Assembly (NCBI RefSeq): GCF_000611675.1
Contig: NZ_JATV01000001.1
Span: 124,001-188,000, forward strand
Length of the DNA stretch: 64,000 bases
DNA from: Flavobacterium succinicans LMG 10402
GTDB taxonomy: Bacteria > Bacteroidota > Bacteroidia > Flavobacteriales > Flavobacteriaceae
Direction: 5' to 3'
The translations under genes and the position numbers were made by a program. Position 1 is the stretch's first letter; every line of letters starts with the position of its first letter. A model generated the notes under the pieces. That model was not told the DNA's origin, did not search any database, and saw only the letters and a list, made by a program, of their open reading frames with translations. This document shows, in pieces, positions 51,992 to 61,044 of this stretch.

Positions 51992-52978
51992 TTATAATTC
52001 ATTTCCAACAATTTGATCCATAACCCAGTTGGTATGAGTAGCTGTTGCTCCCGTTGAGGGATGTTGTGAACGACCTAATAAGTGCTCTCTCATTTGTTGC
52101 ACATGATACAGTTGAATGTTTTCAGGGTGTGCTATTTCGTGTGCTGTTGTGCCTTCTGATGTTGTGAGTAGAATAGGGTCGTTTTCAAAAATCGAAAAAG
52201 TAATAGTACCCTCGCTACCATAAATAGTAACTTTGTCTTCTCGTTTTAAAGTGCCAAAATTCCAACAACCACTTCCAGTTATACCTGATTGATGGAGCCA
52301 GCAAGCTGTTGCAGCATCTTTTGCGGTGTATAACCCTTGTTGGTTGAGACTAATTCCCGAAACATTTGTTATGGTTCCAAAATAGTGCACAAACAAATCC
52401 AATCCGTGACTGGCCAAATCATCAAAATATCCTCCTGTAGCTATCTTACTATCGGTTCTCCAATTGTAATCTCCAGAAAGGTCTTGTGCTGAGGTGGGTT
52501 TGCTCAAATGCCAATGAAGGTGTCTAATGGTGCCAATTTTATGACTGTTTATCCATTCTTTTATTTGCTCAAATCTTGGCAAAGTACGTCTGTAATAGGC
52601 AACAAATAAAGGAATGTTTTTAGCAGCAAATGCTTCAGTGATGGCAACACAATCTTTATAGTTAGGAGCCAATGGTTTTTCTATGCAACAGGGTTTTCCG
52701 GCTTCGGCTACTTTTAGACCATAATATTTATGAACATCTGGAGGCGTTGCAATATAAACCGCGTCTATTTCAGGGTCGTTGATTAGGGCATCAGCATTGG
52801 TATAGTATTTGGCTATGCCGTGTCTTCTGGCATAATCAGCCGCTTTTTCTACATCACGGCGCATCACAGCTCCGATGGTAAATCCTTCTGTTTTTTGATA
52901 GGCGGGGCCACTTTTAATTTCGGTTACATTCCCGCAACCAATAATTCCCCAGCGGATTGTTTTATCTTTTATATCCAT
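51992..52978 (-). CDS. Gfo/Idh/MocA-family oxidoreductase
   Basis: This 328-residue NAD(P)-dependent oxidoreductase has an N-terminal Rossmann fold (IRWGIIGCGNVTEIKSGPAYQK, DAVYIATPPDVHKYY) and the family motif AGKPCCIEKPLAPN (the E-K-P Lys binds substrate and cofactor). The C-terminal domain shows GGYFDDLASHGLDLFVHYFG with the G-G-x3-D-x3-H pattern. The substrate is probably a sugar or cyclitol and cannot be told. It starts 6 bases after the stop of the DsbA-family gene, so they form an operon. Confidence 0.93.
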   Translation of the reverse strand: MDIKDKTIRWGIIGCGNVTEIKSGPAYQKTEGFTIGAVMRRDVEKAADYARRHGIAKYYTNADALINDPEIDAVYIATPPDVHKYYGLKVAEAGKPCCIEKPLAPNYKDCVAITEAFAAKNIPLFVAYYRRTLPRFEQIKEWINSHKIGTIRHLHWHLSKPTSAQDLSGDYNWRTDSKIATGGYFDDLASHGLDLFVHYFGTITNVSGISLNQQGLYTAKDAATACWLHQSGITGSGCWNFGTLKREDKVTIYGSEGTITFSIFENDPILLTTSEGTTAHEIAHPENIQLYHVQQMREHLLGRSQHPSTGATATHTNWVMDQIVGNEL

Positions 52979-52984
52979 TGGCTT

Positions 52985-53692
52985 TTAATTGCATCCGTCT
53001 ATGCCACAACAAGAATTATCTGCTTCCGTGTTGATGCTAGTGTTTTCTACTTCTTCCCAAATTTGTTTCAAGGCATTCAAAAAAGTTTCAGGATATTGCG
53101 CTCCTGAAACGGCATATTTATTATTCAGTACAAAAAATGGAACTCCTTGCACGCCTATGGCTTGTGCTTCTTGTTGGTCTTTTCTAACGGCATCACCAAA
53201 CCTATCTGAAGAAAAAACTGAGTGTATACTTTCCTCTTCCAGTCCAACTTCTTTCCCTAAAGAAGTTAGTACGGCAATGTTGTTGATGTCCAATCCGTCG
53301 GTAAGATAGGCTTTGAATAACAACTCTTTTAACGAATCAGCGACTTCTTTCTCTTTGGCCAAATGCAATAAACGATGCGCATTATAGGAATTCGCCATTT
53401 TAGCTTTTTCAAAGTGAAAATCCAGACCAGCGTTTTTAGCATTCTGTGTCATATCATCGAGCATCTGTTGTGCCCAATCGGTATCTTTTCTGTATTTTTC
53501 TGCTAAATGTTCCACCAAACTATCTTCTTTCGTGGCAACGAAGTTTGCGTCTAATTGGAAACTTTTCCACTCGATAGTTACGGCATTTTTATATTCGAAT
53601 TGTGCAATGGCTGATTCTAGTCTTCGTTTTCCGATGTAGCAAAAGGGGCACATAATATCAGACCAAATTTGTATGTTGATTGGCTTTGTCAT
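52985..53692 (-). CDS. DsbA-family (FrnE-like) oxidoreductase
   Basis: This 235-residue thioredoxin-fold protein has the active site C-P-F-C at Cys15-Cys18 (WSDIMCPFCYIGKRRLE) and the cis-Pro region IGVQGVPFFVLNNKYAVSGAQ. No signal peptide is seen, so it acts in the cytoplasm like FrnE. The C-terminal tail ends SCCGIDGCN, a Cys-rich extension seen in several Bacteroidota relatives, possibly a metal or redox site. It reads into the Gfo/Idh/MocA gene and lies downstream of the nuo operon terminator. Confidence 0.92.
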   Translation of the reverse strand: MTKPINIQIWSDIMCPFCYIGKRRLESAIAQFEYKNAVTIEWKSFQLDANFVATKEDSLVEHLAEKYRKDTDWAQQMLDDMTQNAKNAGLDFHFEKAKMANSYNAHRLLHLAKEKEVADSLKELLFKAYLTDGLDINNIAVLTSLGKEVGLEEESIHSVFSSDRFGDAVRKDQQEAQAIGVQGVPFFVLNNKYAVSGAQYPETFLNALKQIWEEVENTSINTEADNSCCGIDGCN

Positions 53693-53719
53693 TTTTTTGA
53701 TTTTTGAGGGGTGAAATAT

Positions 53720-53759
53720 ACTAAAAAAAAACCGCCTTAAATATGAATTTAAGGCGGTT
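53720..53759 (-). terminator. Terminator of the nuo operon
   Basis: AACCGCCTTAAAT/ATTTAAGGCGGTT forms a strong stem; on the minus strand it is followed by nine T's. It lies 18 bases after the nuoN stop. Confidence 0.9.
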
Positions 53760-53777
53760 GAATATAGTTGTATTTTT

Positions 53778-55145
53778 TTAGATTAAGTCCATTACTAGCG
53801 ATGGGAATAATCCTAATGCGATGTTTAATAATAAAGCAACAGTGGCAACAATATAGATTAATATTGGAGTTCCTGTTCTAGATTCATTCGATTCTTTAGT
53901 ATACATGGCTAGTATTAATTTGAAATAATAGCCCACACTGATGATAGAGTTGATTACAGCAAATATAACTACCACTAGATAACCTGCTTGAATGGTTTCA
54001 CTGAATAAAGCCATTTTGGCAAAAAATCCAGAGAAAATTGGAATACCAGCCATTGATAATAACGATCCAGTAAGTACTGCGGCTAATAAAGGATGTGTTT
54101 TTCCTAATCCGTGGAAGTTGGCAATATCCTCGTTGTTTTTGTTTTTACATACATAAAGTAATACGCTAAAGGCTCCTATACCTGCAATAGCATAAGCCGT
54201 AGCATAATATAATAAACTTCCAGCTGAAGTACCGATGCTTAGTAAGGTCATTAGCATAAATCCTGCATGAGAAATACCAGAGAAGGCCAACATTCTTTTG
54301 ACGTTGCTTTGTTTTAATGCCATGATGTTACCTACAGTCATGGATGCAATAGAAACAATTACAATGACCATTTGGAAATTATAATTCAAATCGGCATTTA
54401 AAACACTTAGTAATTTAAACAAAGTGGCCATTGCTACCACTTTTGCCAAAGTACTCATTGTGGCAGTAGTCATTGCAGGCGCACCTTCGTATACGTCAGG
54501 AGCCCAAAAATGAAACGGAACTGCCGCTACTTTGAATAACATTCCAATGGTTAAAAGCACAATGCCAATGGGGAACCAAATAGGTAATTCTGCCGATTTA
54601 GACATTTCACTGATTTCAGCTACATCAAAGCTTCCCATGGCGCCGTACACCAAACAAATTCCAAAAAGAATAATTCCAGAGGCAAAAGAGCCCATCAAGA
54701 AATACTTCATCCCGGCTTCATTACTTTTTAAATCTAAACGTCTGCTTGCTGCCAAGATGTATAAAGCAATCGATAATACTTCGATTCCTAAAAAGAACAT
54801 GGCTAAGTTTCCGAAAGAAACCATAGCAACTGCTCCAGCTAGTAAAAATATTTTTATCGCAATAAAATCCGATAATTTAGATTGATGCTTCTCATAAAAG
54901 TTATGACTCAAGGCTACCAAAAAGATGGAAAGCACGATAAATAAACTTGAAAAAGTAACTGAAAAATTCGTTACCGAAATCATATTATTATAAAAAGAAG
55001 CAGGCATGTTGTAATCGGCCACTGTTAGCCCCAAAACGCCAAGTAATCCAAGGATGGTTGCAGGAATAATTCCTTTTCTGAAATCAAGAATTTCAAATAA
55101 AAGGCATAAAACACCTAATCCTATTATAGCTATTAATGTATTCAT
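53778..55145 (-). CDS. nuoN: NADH-quinone oxidoreductase subunit N
   Basis: This 455-residue antiporter-like proton channel of complex I has about 14 hydrophobic segments. Conserved Lys and Glu lie in the membrane (FLGIEVLSIALYILAAS; VPFHFWAPDVYEGAP; LAFSGISHAGFML). It is in the inner membrane and is the last gene of the operon, followed by a strong terminator. It is 11 bases from nuoM. The length is slightly below the E. coli protein, normal for this phylum. Confidence 0.96.
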   Translation of the reverse strand: MNTLIAIIGLGVLCLLFEILDFRKGIIPATILGLLGVLGLTVADYNMPASFYNNMISVTNFSVTFSSLFIVLSIFLVALSHNFYEKHQSKLSDFIAIKIFLLAGAVAMVSFGNLAMFFLGIEVLSIALYILAASRRLDLKSNEAGMKYFLMGSFASGIILFGICLVYGAMGSFDVAEISEMSKSAELPIWFPIGIVLLTIGMLFKVAAVPFHFWAPDVYEGAPAMTTATMSTLAKVVAMATLFKLLSVLNADLNYNFQMVIVIVSIASMTVGNIMALKQSNVKRMLAFSGISHAGFMLMTLLSIGTSAGSLLYYATAYAIAGIGAFSVLLYVCKNKNNEDIANFHGLGKTHPLLAAVLTGSLLSMAGIPIFSGFFAKMALFSETIQAGYLVVVIFAVINSIISVGYYFKLILAMYTKESNESRTGTPILIYIVATVALLLNIALGLFPSLVMDLI

Positions 55146-55156
55146 TTTCTATTTGA

Positions 55157-56599
55157 CTAATTGATTCGATTGATTTGTGTTAAAATTTCTTCAAGACTTG
55201 GTGTGATTAAGTCTGTAATGGGTTTTGGATACAATCCAAAAAAGAACAATACTGCTACAATAACAAGTAAAGTGATGATTTCGCTAGTTGACAATGCTAC
55301 AAATGGTTTCGCGTTCGTTTCACCTAACATTACATATTGAAACATTTTAAGCATGTAATAGGCACCAAGAATGATGGTAGTCCCGCCAAGTATTGCAAAC
55401 CAAATATTGATTTGCGATAAACTGTACAATACCGTAAATTCTCCAACAAAGTTAAAAGTGGTTGGTAACGCTACAGAGGCCAACACTAAGATCATAAATA
55501 ATGAAGTGAATTTTGGCGCCAAAGCACGAATACCTCCCATGTCAGCAATCGTTCTTGTTTCGTATCTTCTGTAAATGATTTCAGCAGCAAAGAATAAACC
55601 TACCACTACAAATCCGTGAGCAATCATTTGTAAAACGGCACCTCTTAATCCATCAATTGTTAAAGTATAGGCACCAGCGGCGATTAAACCAACGTGTGCT
55701 AGAGAAGAGTAGGCCAATAATTTCTTAAGGTCTTTTTGTCGTAACGCTACAATCGATCCGTAAATAACTCCTGCAATTCCTATGGCAATAAATATCGGCA
55801 TGTATTCTTTAGCTGCAATTCTTCCCAAAGGCAATTGCCAACGAATCACACTGTACAATCCCATTTTTAGCATAATACCTGAAAGTAACATTGTTCCAAC
55901 GGTTGGTGCTTTTTGGTATACATTCGCTTGCCAAGTGTGAAAAGGAATTAATGGAATTTTGATAGCATAGGCGGCAAAGAAAGCCAAGAAAATCCATTTT
56001 TGTTCAGAAGGCGTTAAGTTTAATTTGTACAAATCTTCTATCATGAAGCTTCCAGCTTGTTGGTACATATAAACAAAAGCAACCAACATGAATAAAGAAC
56101 CTGCTAAAGTGTAGATAAAGAATTTAACTACTGCTTTTTTGCGTTCTTCCACATCACCATTACCCCAAACTAAGGCAATAAAGTAAATTGGAATCAAAGC
56201 CAATTCCCAGAAAATATAGTACAAAAGTCCGTCTGATGCTAAAAATGTACCTACCATAGCAAATGCCATGAATAAAACTAACGCATAAAAAGTTTTAGCA
56301 TTTTTTAGATCATTTCCAAAAGAAGAATAAATGATGATTGGCGTTAAAGCTGTCGTTAACAAAAGCATTGCTAAAGAAAGACCGTCAGCTTTTAATGCAA
56401 AAGATACTTTAGGTTGTGTAATCCAATTGGCCAAAAAGCTGATGTTTTCGCCAGCATTGTAATGATTTAAAAGTACAATAGAAACCCCAAAAGTAACTAG
56501 TCCAAACAACATAGCTATTTTTGAAGCCAACTTGTCTCCTGATAAGTAGGTGACCAAAGCTCCAATTAAAAGTAATAGTAATATAAGTGATACGTTCAT
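55157..56599 (-). CDS. nuoM: NADH-quinone oxidoreductase subunit M
   Basis: This antiporter-like proton channel of complex I is ~480 residues. The start MNVSLILLLLLIGALV at 56599 is preferred; an ATG at 56647 would add 16 residues and overlap nuoL. Family hallmarks are FWELALIPIYFIALVWG (membrane Glu), IPLIPFHTWQANVYQKAP and LKKLLAYSSLAHVGLIAAG. It is an inner-membrane protein with about 14 helices. It lies between nuoL and nuoN, as in most nuo operons. Confidence 0.96.
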   Translation of the reverse strand: MNVSLILLLLLIGALVTYLSGDKLASKIAMLFGLVTFGVSIVLLNHYNAGENISFLANWITQPKVSFALKADGLSLAMLLLTTALTPIIIYSSFGNDLKNAKTFYALVLFMAFAMVGTFLASDGLLYYIFWELALIPIYFIALVWGNGDVEERKKAVVKFFIYTLAGSLFMLVAFVYMYQQAGSFMIEDLYKLNLTPSEQKWIFLAFFAAYAIKIPLIPFHTWQANVYQKAPTVGTMLLSGIMLKMGLYSVIRWQLPLGRIAAKEYMPIFIAIGIAGVIYGSIVALRQKDLKKLLAYSSLAHVGLIAAGAYTLTIDGLRGAVLQMIAHGFVVVGLFFAAEIIYRRYETRTIADMGGIRALAPKFTSLFMILVLASVALPTTFNFVGEFTVLYSLSQINIWFAILGGTTIILGAYYMLKMFQYVMLGETNAKPFVALSTSEIITLLVIVAVLFFFGLYPKPITDLITPSLEEILTQINRIN

Positions 56600-56610
56600 A
56601 GTAGGGTGTA

Positions 56611-58500
56611 TTATTGTGCTAAAAATAAAAAGGAAATGATGGCGCATAGTCCCAAAACAAAAGCAAAAAGGTATAAACCAATACTTCCGTTTTGAATTTT
56701 TCTACCATAGTGTCCAATTTCGTTCGTTACTTTTCCAAATCCAAATACGAAACTTGAAAGACCAGTTTCAATATAATCTCTAAAGAAAGAAGATAAAGTA
56801 TTGGTCGTTTTTACAAACAAAGTATCGTATAATTCATCAACATAATATTTGTTGTAAACCACTTTTGTGAAGCCTGTAATTTCGCTATCTGCAGGTGGTA
56901 CAGTATTATTTTTAACGTATTTAAAATAAGCAATGGCAATCCCAACTAATCCTCCAACTACGGCAAGAGCCATCAACATATATTCTGTTGAACCTAAATG
57001 ATGTTCGGCAGTCGCTAATTTGGGTACAATTGGAATCAAATAGTGATTCAACCAACTGTTACCTGGTAAACTGATAAGCCCACCAATCGTTGCCAAAATC
57101 GCCAAAATGATTAATGGTACAGTAATTAGTGCAGGGCTTTCGTGCAAATGATGTTTTTGTTCTGCCGTTCCTCTAAAATCTTGGAAGAAAGTCAAAAACA
57201 TCAATCGGAACATATAAAAAGCCGTCATAATAGAAGCTACAGAAGCAATAATCCACAAAGGAATATTATGGTGGAAAGCTGTAAGCAAAATTTCATCTTT
57301 TGAGAAGAATCCTGAGAACAACGGTACACCTGATATGGCCAAAGAAGACACTAGCATGGTAATAAAAGTGATTGGCATTACTTTTCTCAATCCACCCATA
57401 TTACGCATATCTTGTTCTCCATGTAAGGCATGGATCACAGAACCTGAACCCAAGAACAAACAAGCTTTAAAGAAAGCGTGTGTGATTACGTGGAACACGG
57501 CAACTTCATAGGCACCCAATCCTAAGGCTAAAAACATTAAACCTAATTGAGAAACTGTAGAATAAGCCAGCACTTTTTTGATGTCATTTTGAGCCAATCC
57601 GATGGTTGCAGCTACCAAAGAAGTAACAGCACCAACGATAGCAATAATATTTTGTACCTCTGGAGCCAAATCAAACACGAAGTTCAAACGGGTGATCATA
57701 AAAATACCAGCGGTAACCATGGTAGCGGCGTGTATTAACGCAGAAACTGGTGTTGGTCCAGCCATCGCATCAGGTAACCAAGTGTACAACGGAATTTGTG
57801 CTGATTTACCACAAGCTCCAATAAATAATGCAAAAGCGGCTACTGATAACGCATAAATGTTGATTTCTGAAGCACTCGCAATAACTGTTTTTAATGTAGT
57901 ATAGTCTAAAGTGTTGAATTGTCTTCCTAATATAAAAATCCCGATTAAAAGACCTAAGTCACCAATTCTATTCATGATAAAGGCTTTCTTAGCCGCATCG
58001 TTGTATTCTTGGTTTTTGTACCAAAATCCAATCAATAGGTAAGAACAAAGTCCTACGCCTTCCCATCCAATAAATAAAACCAATAAATTACTTCCTAAGA
58101 CCAAAGTGATCATGAAGAACACAAATAAATTCAAATACGCAAAAAACTTATGCATATTTTCATCGTCGTGCATGTAGCTAATAGAGTATAAGTGAATCAA
58201 AGATCCAATACCTGTTACAAAAAGCAACCATAATACTGAAAGTTGATCGATCAAAAAGCCTAAATCTACTTTGAAAGTGCCAATTTGTATCCATTCGAAT
58301 AACGAAACCTGAATGCTTTCTTTTGAACCATTCACAGCTCCAAAAAAGTAAAAGGTAGCGATAAATGAAACTAGTACTGTCAACGTACCAATAGCTCCCG
58401 ATACTGTTTTTCCTAAATTTTTTCCAAAAAATACGTTGATTAAAAAGCCTACTAAAGGAGCAAGAACTAAAATTAATGCTATGTTGGTATTCATTTCCAT
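56611..58500 (-). CDS. nuoL: NADH-quinone oxidoreductase subunit L
   Basis: This 629-residue distal proton channel of complex I has about 16 membrane segments and a long lateral helix near the C-terminus. Hallmarks are FIGWEGVGLCSYLLIGFWY with the conserved Glu, IPLYTWLPDAMAGPTPVSALIHAATMVTAGIFMI and VLAYSTVSQLGLMFLALG. A second Met at position 3 is an alternative start. It starts directly after nuoK on the same strand and is probably translationally coupled to its neighbours. Confidence 0.97.
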   Translation of the reverse strand: MEMNTNIALILVLAPLVGFLINVFFGKNLGKTVSGAIGTLTVLVSFIATFYFFGAVNGSKESIQVSLFEWIQIGTFKVDLGFLIDQLSVLWLLFVTGIGSLIHLYSISYMHDDENMHKFFAYLNLFVFFMITLVLGSNLLVLFIGWEGVGLCSYLLIGFWYKNQEYNDAAKKAFIMNRIGDLGLLIGIFILGRQFNTLDYTTLKTVIASASEINIYALSVAAFALFIGACGKSAQIPLYTWLPDAMAGPTPVSALIHAATMVTAGIFMITRLNFVFDLAPEVQNIIAIVGAVTSLVAATIGLAQNDIKKVLAYSTVSQLGLMFLALGLGAYEVAVFHVITHAFFKACLFLGSGSVIHALHGEQDMRNMGGLRKVMPITFITMLVSSLAISGVPLFSGFFSKDEILLTAFHHNIPLWIIASVASIMTAFYMFRLMFLTFFQDFRGTAEQKHHLHESPALITVPLIILAILATIGGLISLPGNSWLNHYLIPIVPKLATAEHHLGSTEYMLMALAVVGGLVGIAIAYFKYVKNNTVPPADSEITGFTKVVYNKYYVDELYDTLFVKTTNTLSSFFRDYIETGLSSFVFGFGKVTNEIGHYGRKIQNGSIGLYLFAFVLGLCAIISFLFLAQ

Positions 58501-58821
58501 TTATCCTTTTAAGTTTTTTAAATTATCAATAGTAATAGCGCCTAAATTTCTAAAAATAGAAACTAATATGGCTAGTCCAACTGCAACTTCAGCCGCGGCA
58601 ACCGCCATGGAGAAAAACACAAAAACTTGTCCTTGTGCATCCTGATGGTAAGTCGAAAAGGCAACAAAAAGTAAATTTACTGCATTCAACATGATCTCAA
58701 TCGACATGAAAACAATGATGGCATTTCTTCTGTACAATACTCCAAAAATGCCAATACAAAAAAGGATGACACTCAAGAAGATGTAATTTTCGATACCAAT
58801 CTGGTTTAAAATATTATTCAT
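58501..58821 (-). CDS. nuoK: NADH-quinone oxidoreductase subunit K
   Basis: This 106-residue three-helix inner-membrane subunit of complex I has conserved Glu residues in [20 protein letters not shown] and [20 protein letters not shown], which carry protons to the antiporter-like subunits. Length is standard. It is adjacent to nuoJ (one base gap) and nuoL (no gap). Confidence 0.97.
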   Translation of the reverse strand: MNNILNQIGIENYIFLSVILFCIGIFGVLYRRNAIIVFMSIEIMLNAVNLLFVAFSTYHQDAQGQVFVFFSMAVAAAEVAVGLAILVSIFRNLGAITIDNLKNLKG

Positions 58822-58822
58822 C

Positions 58823-59335
58823 TTACTTTTCTATTTTTTCTTTTTTAGACAAAAGCACCGTTCCAATCATCGCTGTCAAAAGCAAGATCGAAGCAAATTC
58901 AAACGGCACCATATATTCATTTAGTAACACTTTACCCAATACGTTGATGGATTGAAAATCCTTACCCGTAGCCACATATTCACCAACAATAGGTTTTGAA
59001 TTGGTAAAAATGGCAATCAAAACCAAACATACCAAGCAAAACGAAACGATAGCACCCAAACGAGTAATTCTAGGTTTGTGTACTTCATCTTCTTTATTTA
59101 AGTTCATCAACATGATGGTAAACAAAAACAAGATCATAATCGCACCGGAGTAAACGATGATATGAACGATGGCCAAGAATTGCGCATTCAATAATAAATA
59201 ATGACCCGCAATAGTAAAGAAACAAATCACCAAGTAAATGGCACTATGTATTGGATTTCGGCTAAAAACCGTTAAAAAAGCACTGGCTAAAGTGATAAAG
59301 CCTAACAGGCAAAAAACAATAAGTACTGTAGACAT
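58823..59335 (-). CDS. nuoJ: NADH-quinone oxidoreductase subunit J
   Basis: This 170-residue inner-membrane subunit has five hydrophobic segments. The conserved third-helix motif reads [23 protein letters not shown], the pi-bulge helix of complex I. It couples quinone chemistry to the proton channels. Its ATG overlaps the nuoI stop by one base. Length is normal. Confidence 0.96.
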   Translation of the reverse strand: MSTVLIVFCLLGFITLASAFLTVFSRNPIHSAIYLVICFFTIAGHYLLLNAQFLAIVHIIVYSGAIMILFLFTIMLMNLNKEDEVHKPRITRLGAIVSFCLVCLVLIAIFTNSKPIVGEYVATGKDFQSINVLGKVLLNEYMVPFEFASILLLTAMIGTVLLSKKEKIEK

Positions 59336-59880
59336 TAGTTAGCGTTTTTAAGTTGAGTATTTTTAATAGCCATTTCCAAAGGCATTACTAATTTATCTTT
59401 ACCAAAAATGAAGTCTTCTCTGGTGTAGCTTGCTGGAACCAATTCTTTAGAAAGCGTCAAATAAATCGCGTCTTTTGGACAAGCTTCTTCACATAAACCA
59501 CAAAAAATACAACGCAACATATTGATTTCATAAATCTCGGCATATTTTTCCTCGCGGTACAAATGTTTTTCGTCAGCTTTACGCTCTGCTGCTTTCATCG
59601 TAATGGCTTCGGCAGGGCACGATAAAGCACACAATCCACAAGCGGTGCAGTTTTCTCTTCCTTCTTCATCGCGTTTTAACATATGTTGTCCGCGATAAAT
59701 TGGACTCATGGTTCGCACTTGTTCTGGGTAATGAATCGTTGCTTTTTTCTTAAAAAAGTGTTGGATGGTTATAAATAAACCCTTTACAATCGCTACAAGA
59801 TACAAGCGTTCCAAAAAGGTCATCTCTTTGTTAGAGACCATCTTTTTTCTACCCGATAATGATATAGTTTCTATTGACAT
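59335..59880 (-). CDS. nuoI: NADH-quinone oxidoreductase subunit I (2x[4Fe-4S])
   Basis: This 181-residue ferredoxin-like subunit holds two [4Fe-4S] clusters (N6a and N6b): CTACGLCALSCPAEAIT and CIFCGLCEEACPKDAIY. It passes electrons from NuoG to NuoB at the membrane. The N-terminal amphipathic helix FLERLYLVAIVKGLFITIQHFF attaches it to the membrane arm. It lies after nuoH; the 111-base gap contains a structured motif. Confidence 0.97.
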   Translation of the reverse strand: MSIETISLSGRKKMVSNKEMTFLERLYLVAIVKGLFITIQHFFKKKATIHYPEQVRTMSPIYRGQHMLKRDEEGRENCTACGLCALSCPAEAITMKAAERKADEKHLYREEKYAEIYEINMLRCIFCGLCEEACPKDAIYLTLSKELVPASYTREDFIFGKDKLVMPLEMAIKNTQLKNAN

Positions 59881-59904
59881 TTTTTGTTTTTTATTTAAAG
59901 CTAA

Positions 59905-59973
59905 TCCTGCTATCCGCTGTATCTTTTATTTTTTGAAAGAAAAAATAAAAGGATGCCGCTACTATCAGGGCTA
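59905..59973 (-). ncRNA. Structured RNA-like motif, copy 2 (Flavo-1-like), inside the nuo operon
   Basis: On the minus strand TAGCCCTGAT..GCGGCATCCTTTT, a long A/T hairpin (TATTTTTT/AAAAAATA), and AAAAGATACAGCGGATAGCAGG repeat the pattern of the copy at 23874. The fixed halves agree almost base for base, while the central hairpin differs but still pairs. It is in the nuoH-nuoI gap and is transcribed in the same direction as the operon. The name Flavo-1 is from memory. Confidence 0.6.
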
Positions 59974-59991
59974 GGGCGCTTCGTAATTAAA

Positions 59992-61044
59992 TTAGAATCC
60001 TAAATAAGCAGCAATATCTGCTCTCAAAATAACAATTCCAGTAATGATGATATTGATGATAGAAAGTGGAATTAAGATTCTCCATCCCAAATGCATCAAT
60101 TGATCGTATCTAAATCTTGGTATCGTCCATCTTACCCACATGTAGAAAAAGATGAAACTAAATATTTTCATAAACAATACGGCTACACCGATAAGGTTTC
60201 CAATATTTACACCCCAGTTTTCTACTGCATAATCCATTCCAGGATAGTTGTAACCACCAAAGAATAATACAGATAAAATAGTGGAAGAAATAAACATATT
60301 AGCATATTCCGCAAATAAATAGAATCCCATTTTCATGGAAGAATATTCCGTGTGGTATCCACCAATCAATTCACTCTCACATTCTGGTAAGTCAAAAGGC
60401 GTACGGTTACTTTCAGCAAAAGCACAAATCAAAAAGATTAAAAATGATAAAGGTTGGTAAAATACATTCCAGTTCATTCCAGCTTGTTGTGCAGAAATTT
60501 CTCTTAAACTCAAGGTTCCAGTCATCATTAACAAAGCAATCATGGATAATCCCATGGCTACTTCATAAGAAACCATTTGCGAAGCCGCACGAACCGCTCC
60601 CATCAAAGAGAATTTATTGTTTGAAGCCCAACCTCCAATCATAATCCCATAAACTCCAATAGAAACTACTCCAAAAAAGTATAATAATCCGATGTTGATA
60701 TCTGTAGCTTGTAGCAAGATGTCTTTTCCAAAAAGATGTAAACGATCCCCCCATGGTATAACAGCACTAGTCATTAAGGCTGTACCCATGGCAATTCCAG
60801 GTCCTACAAAGAATAAAAATCTATTAGGAGTATCTGGTTCAAATTCTTCTTTGGCAAACAATTTCAAACCATCGGCAAGCGGTTGAAATAAACCACCCCA
60901 TCCCGCACGGTTTGGACCTACTCTGTCTTGCAAAAAAGCAGCTACTTTTCTCTCGGCCCATGTAGAATACATGGCGACCAACATGGTAATTGCAAATACA
61001 ACTACGATTACAACACTTTTTTCAATAATAAAAACACTATCCAT
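59992..61044 (-). CDS. nuoH: NADH-quinone oxidoreductase subunit H
   Basis: This 350-residue inner-membrane subunit forms much of the quinone site. It shows TWAERKVAAFLQDRVGPNRAG, LFQPLADGLKLFAKEE, FAESNRTPFDLPECESELIGGYHTEYSSMKMG and MWVRWTIPRFRYDQLMHLGW, all diagnostic. About eight membrane helices are present. Its start overlaps the end of nuoG by 8 bases. Length is standard. Confidence 0.97.
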   Translation of the reverse strand: MDSVFIIEKSVVIVVVFAITMLVAMYSTWAERKVAAFLQDRVGPNRAGWGGLFQPLADGLKLFAKEEFEPDTPNRFLFFVGPGIAMGTALMTSAVIPWGDRLHLFGKDILLQATDINIGLLYFFGVVSIGVYGIMIGGWASNNKFSLMGAVRAASQMVSYEVAMGLSMIALLMMTGTLSLREISAQQAGMNWNVFYQPLSFLIFLICAFAESNRTPFDLPECESELIGGYHTEYSSMKMGFYLFAEYANMFISSTILSVLFFGGYNYPGMDYAVENWGVNIGNLIGVAVLFMKIFSFIFFYMWVRWTIPRFRYDQLMHLGWRILIPLSIINIIITGIVILRADIAAYLGF

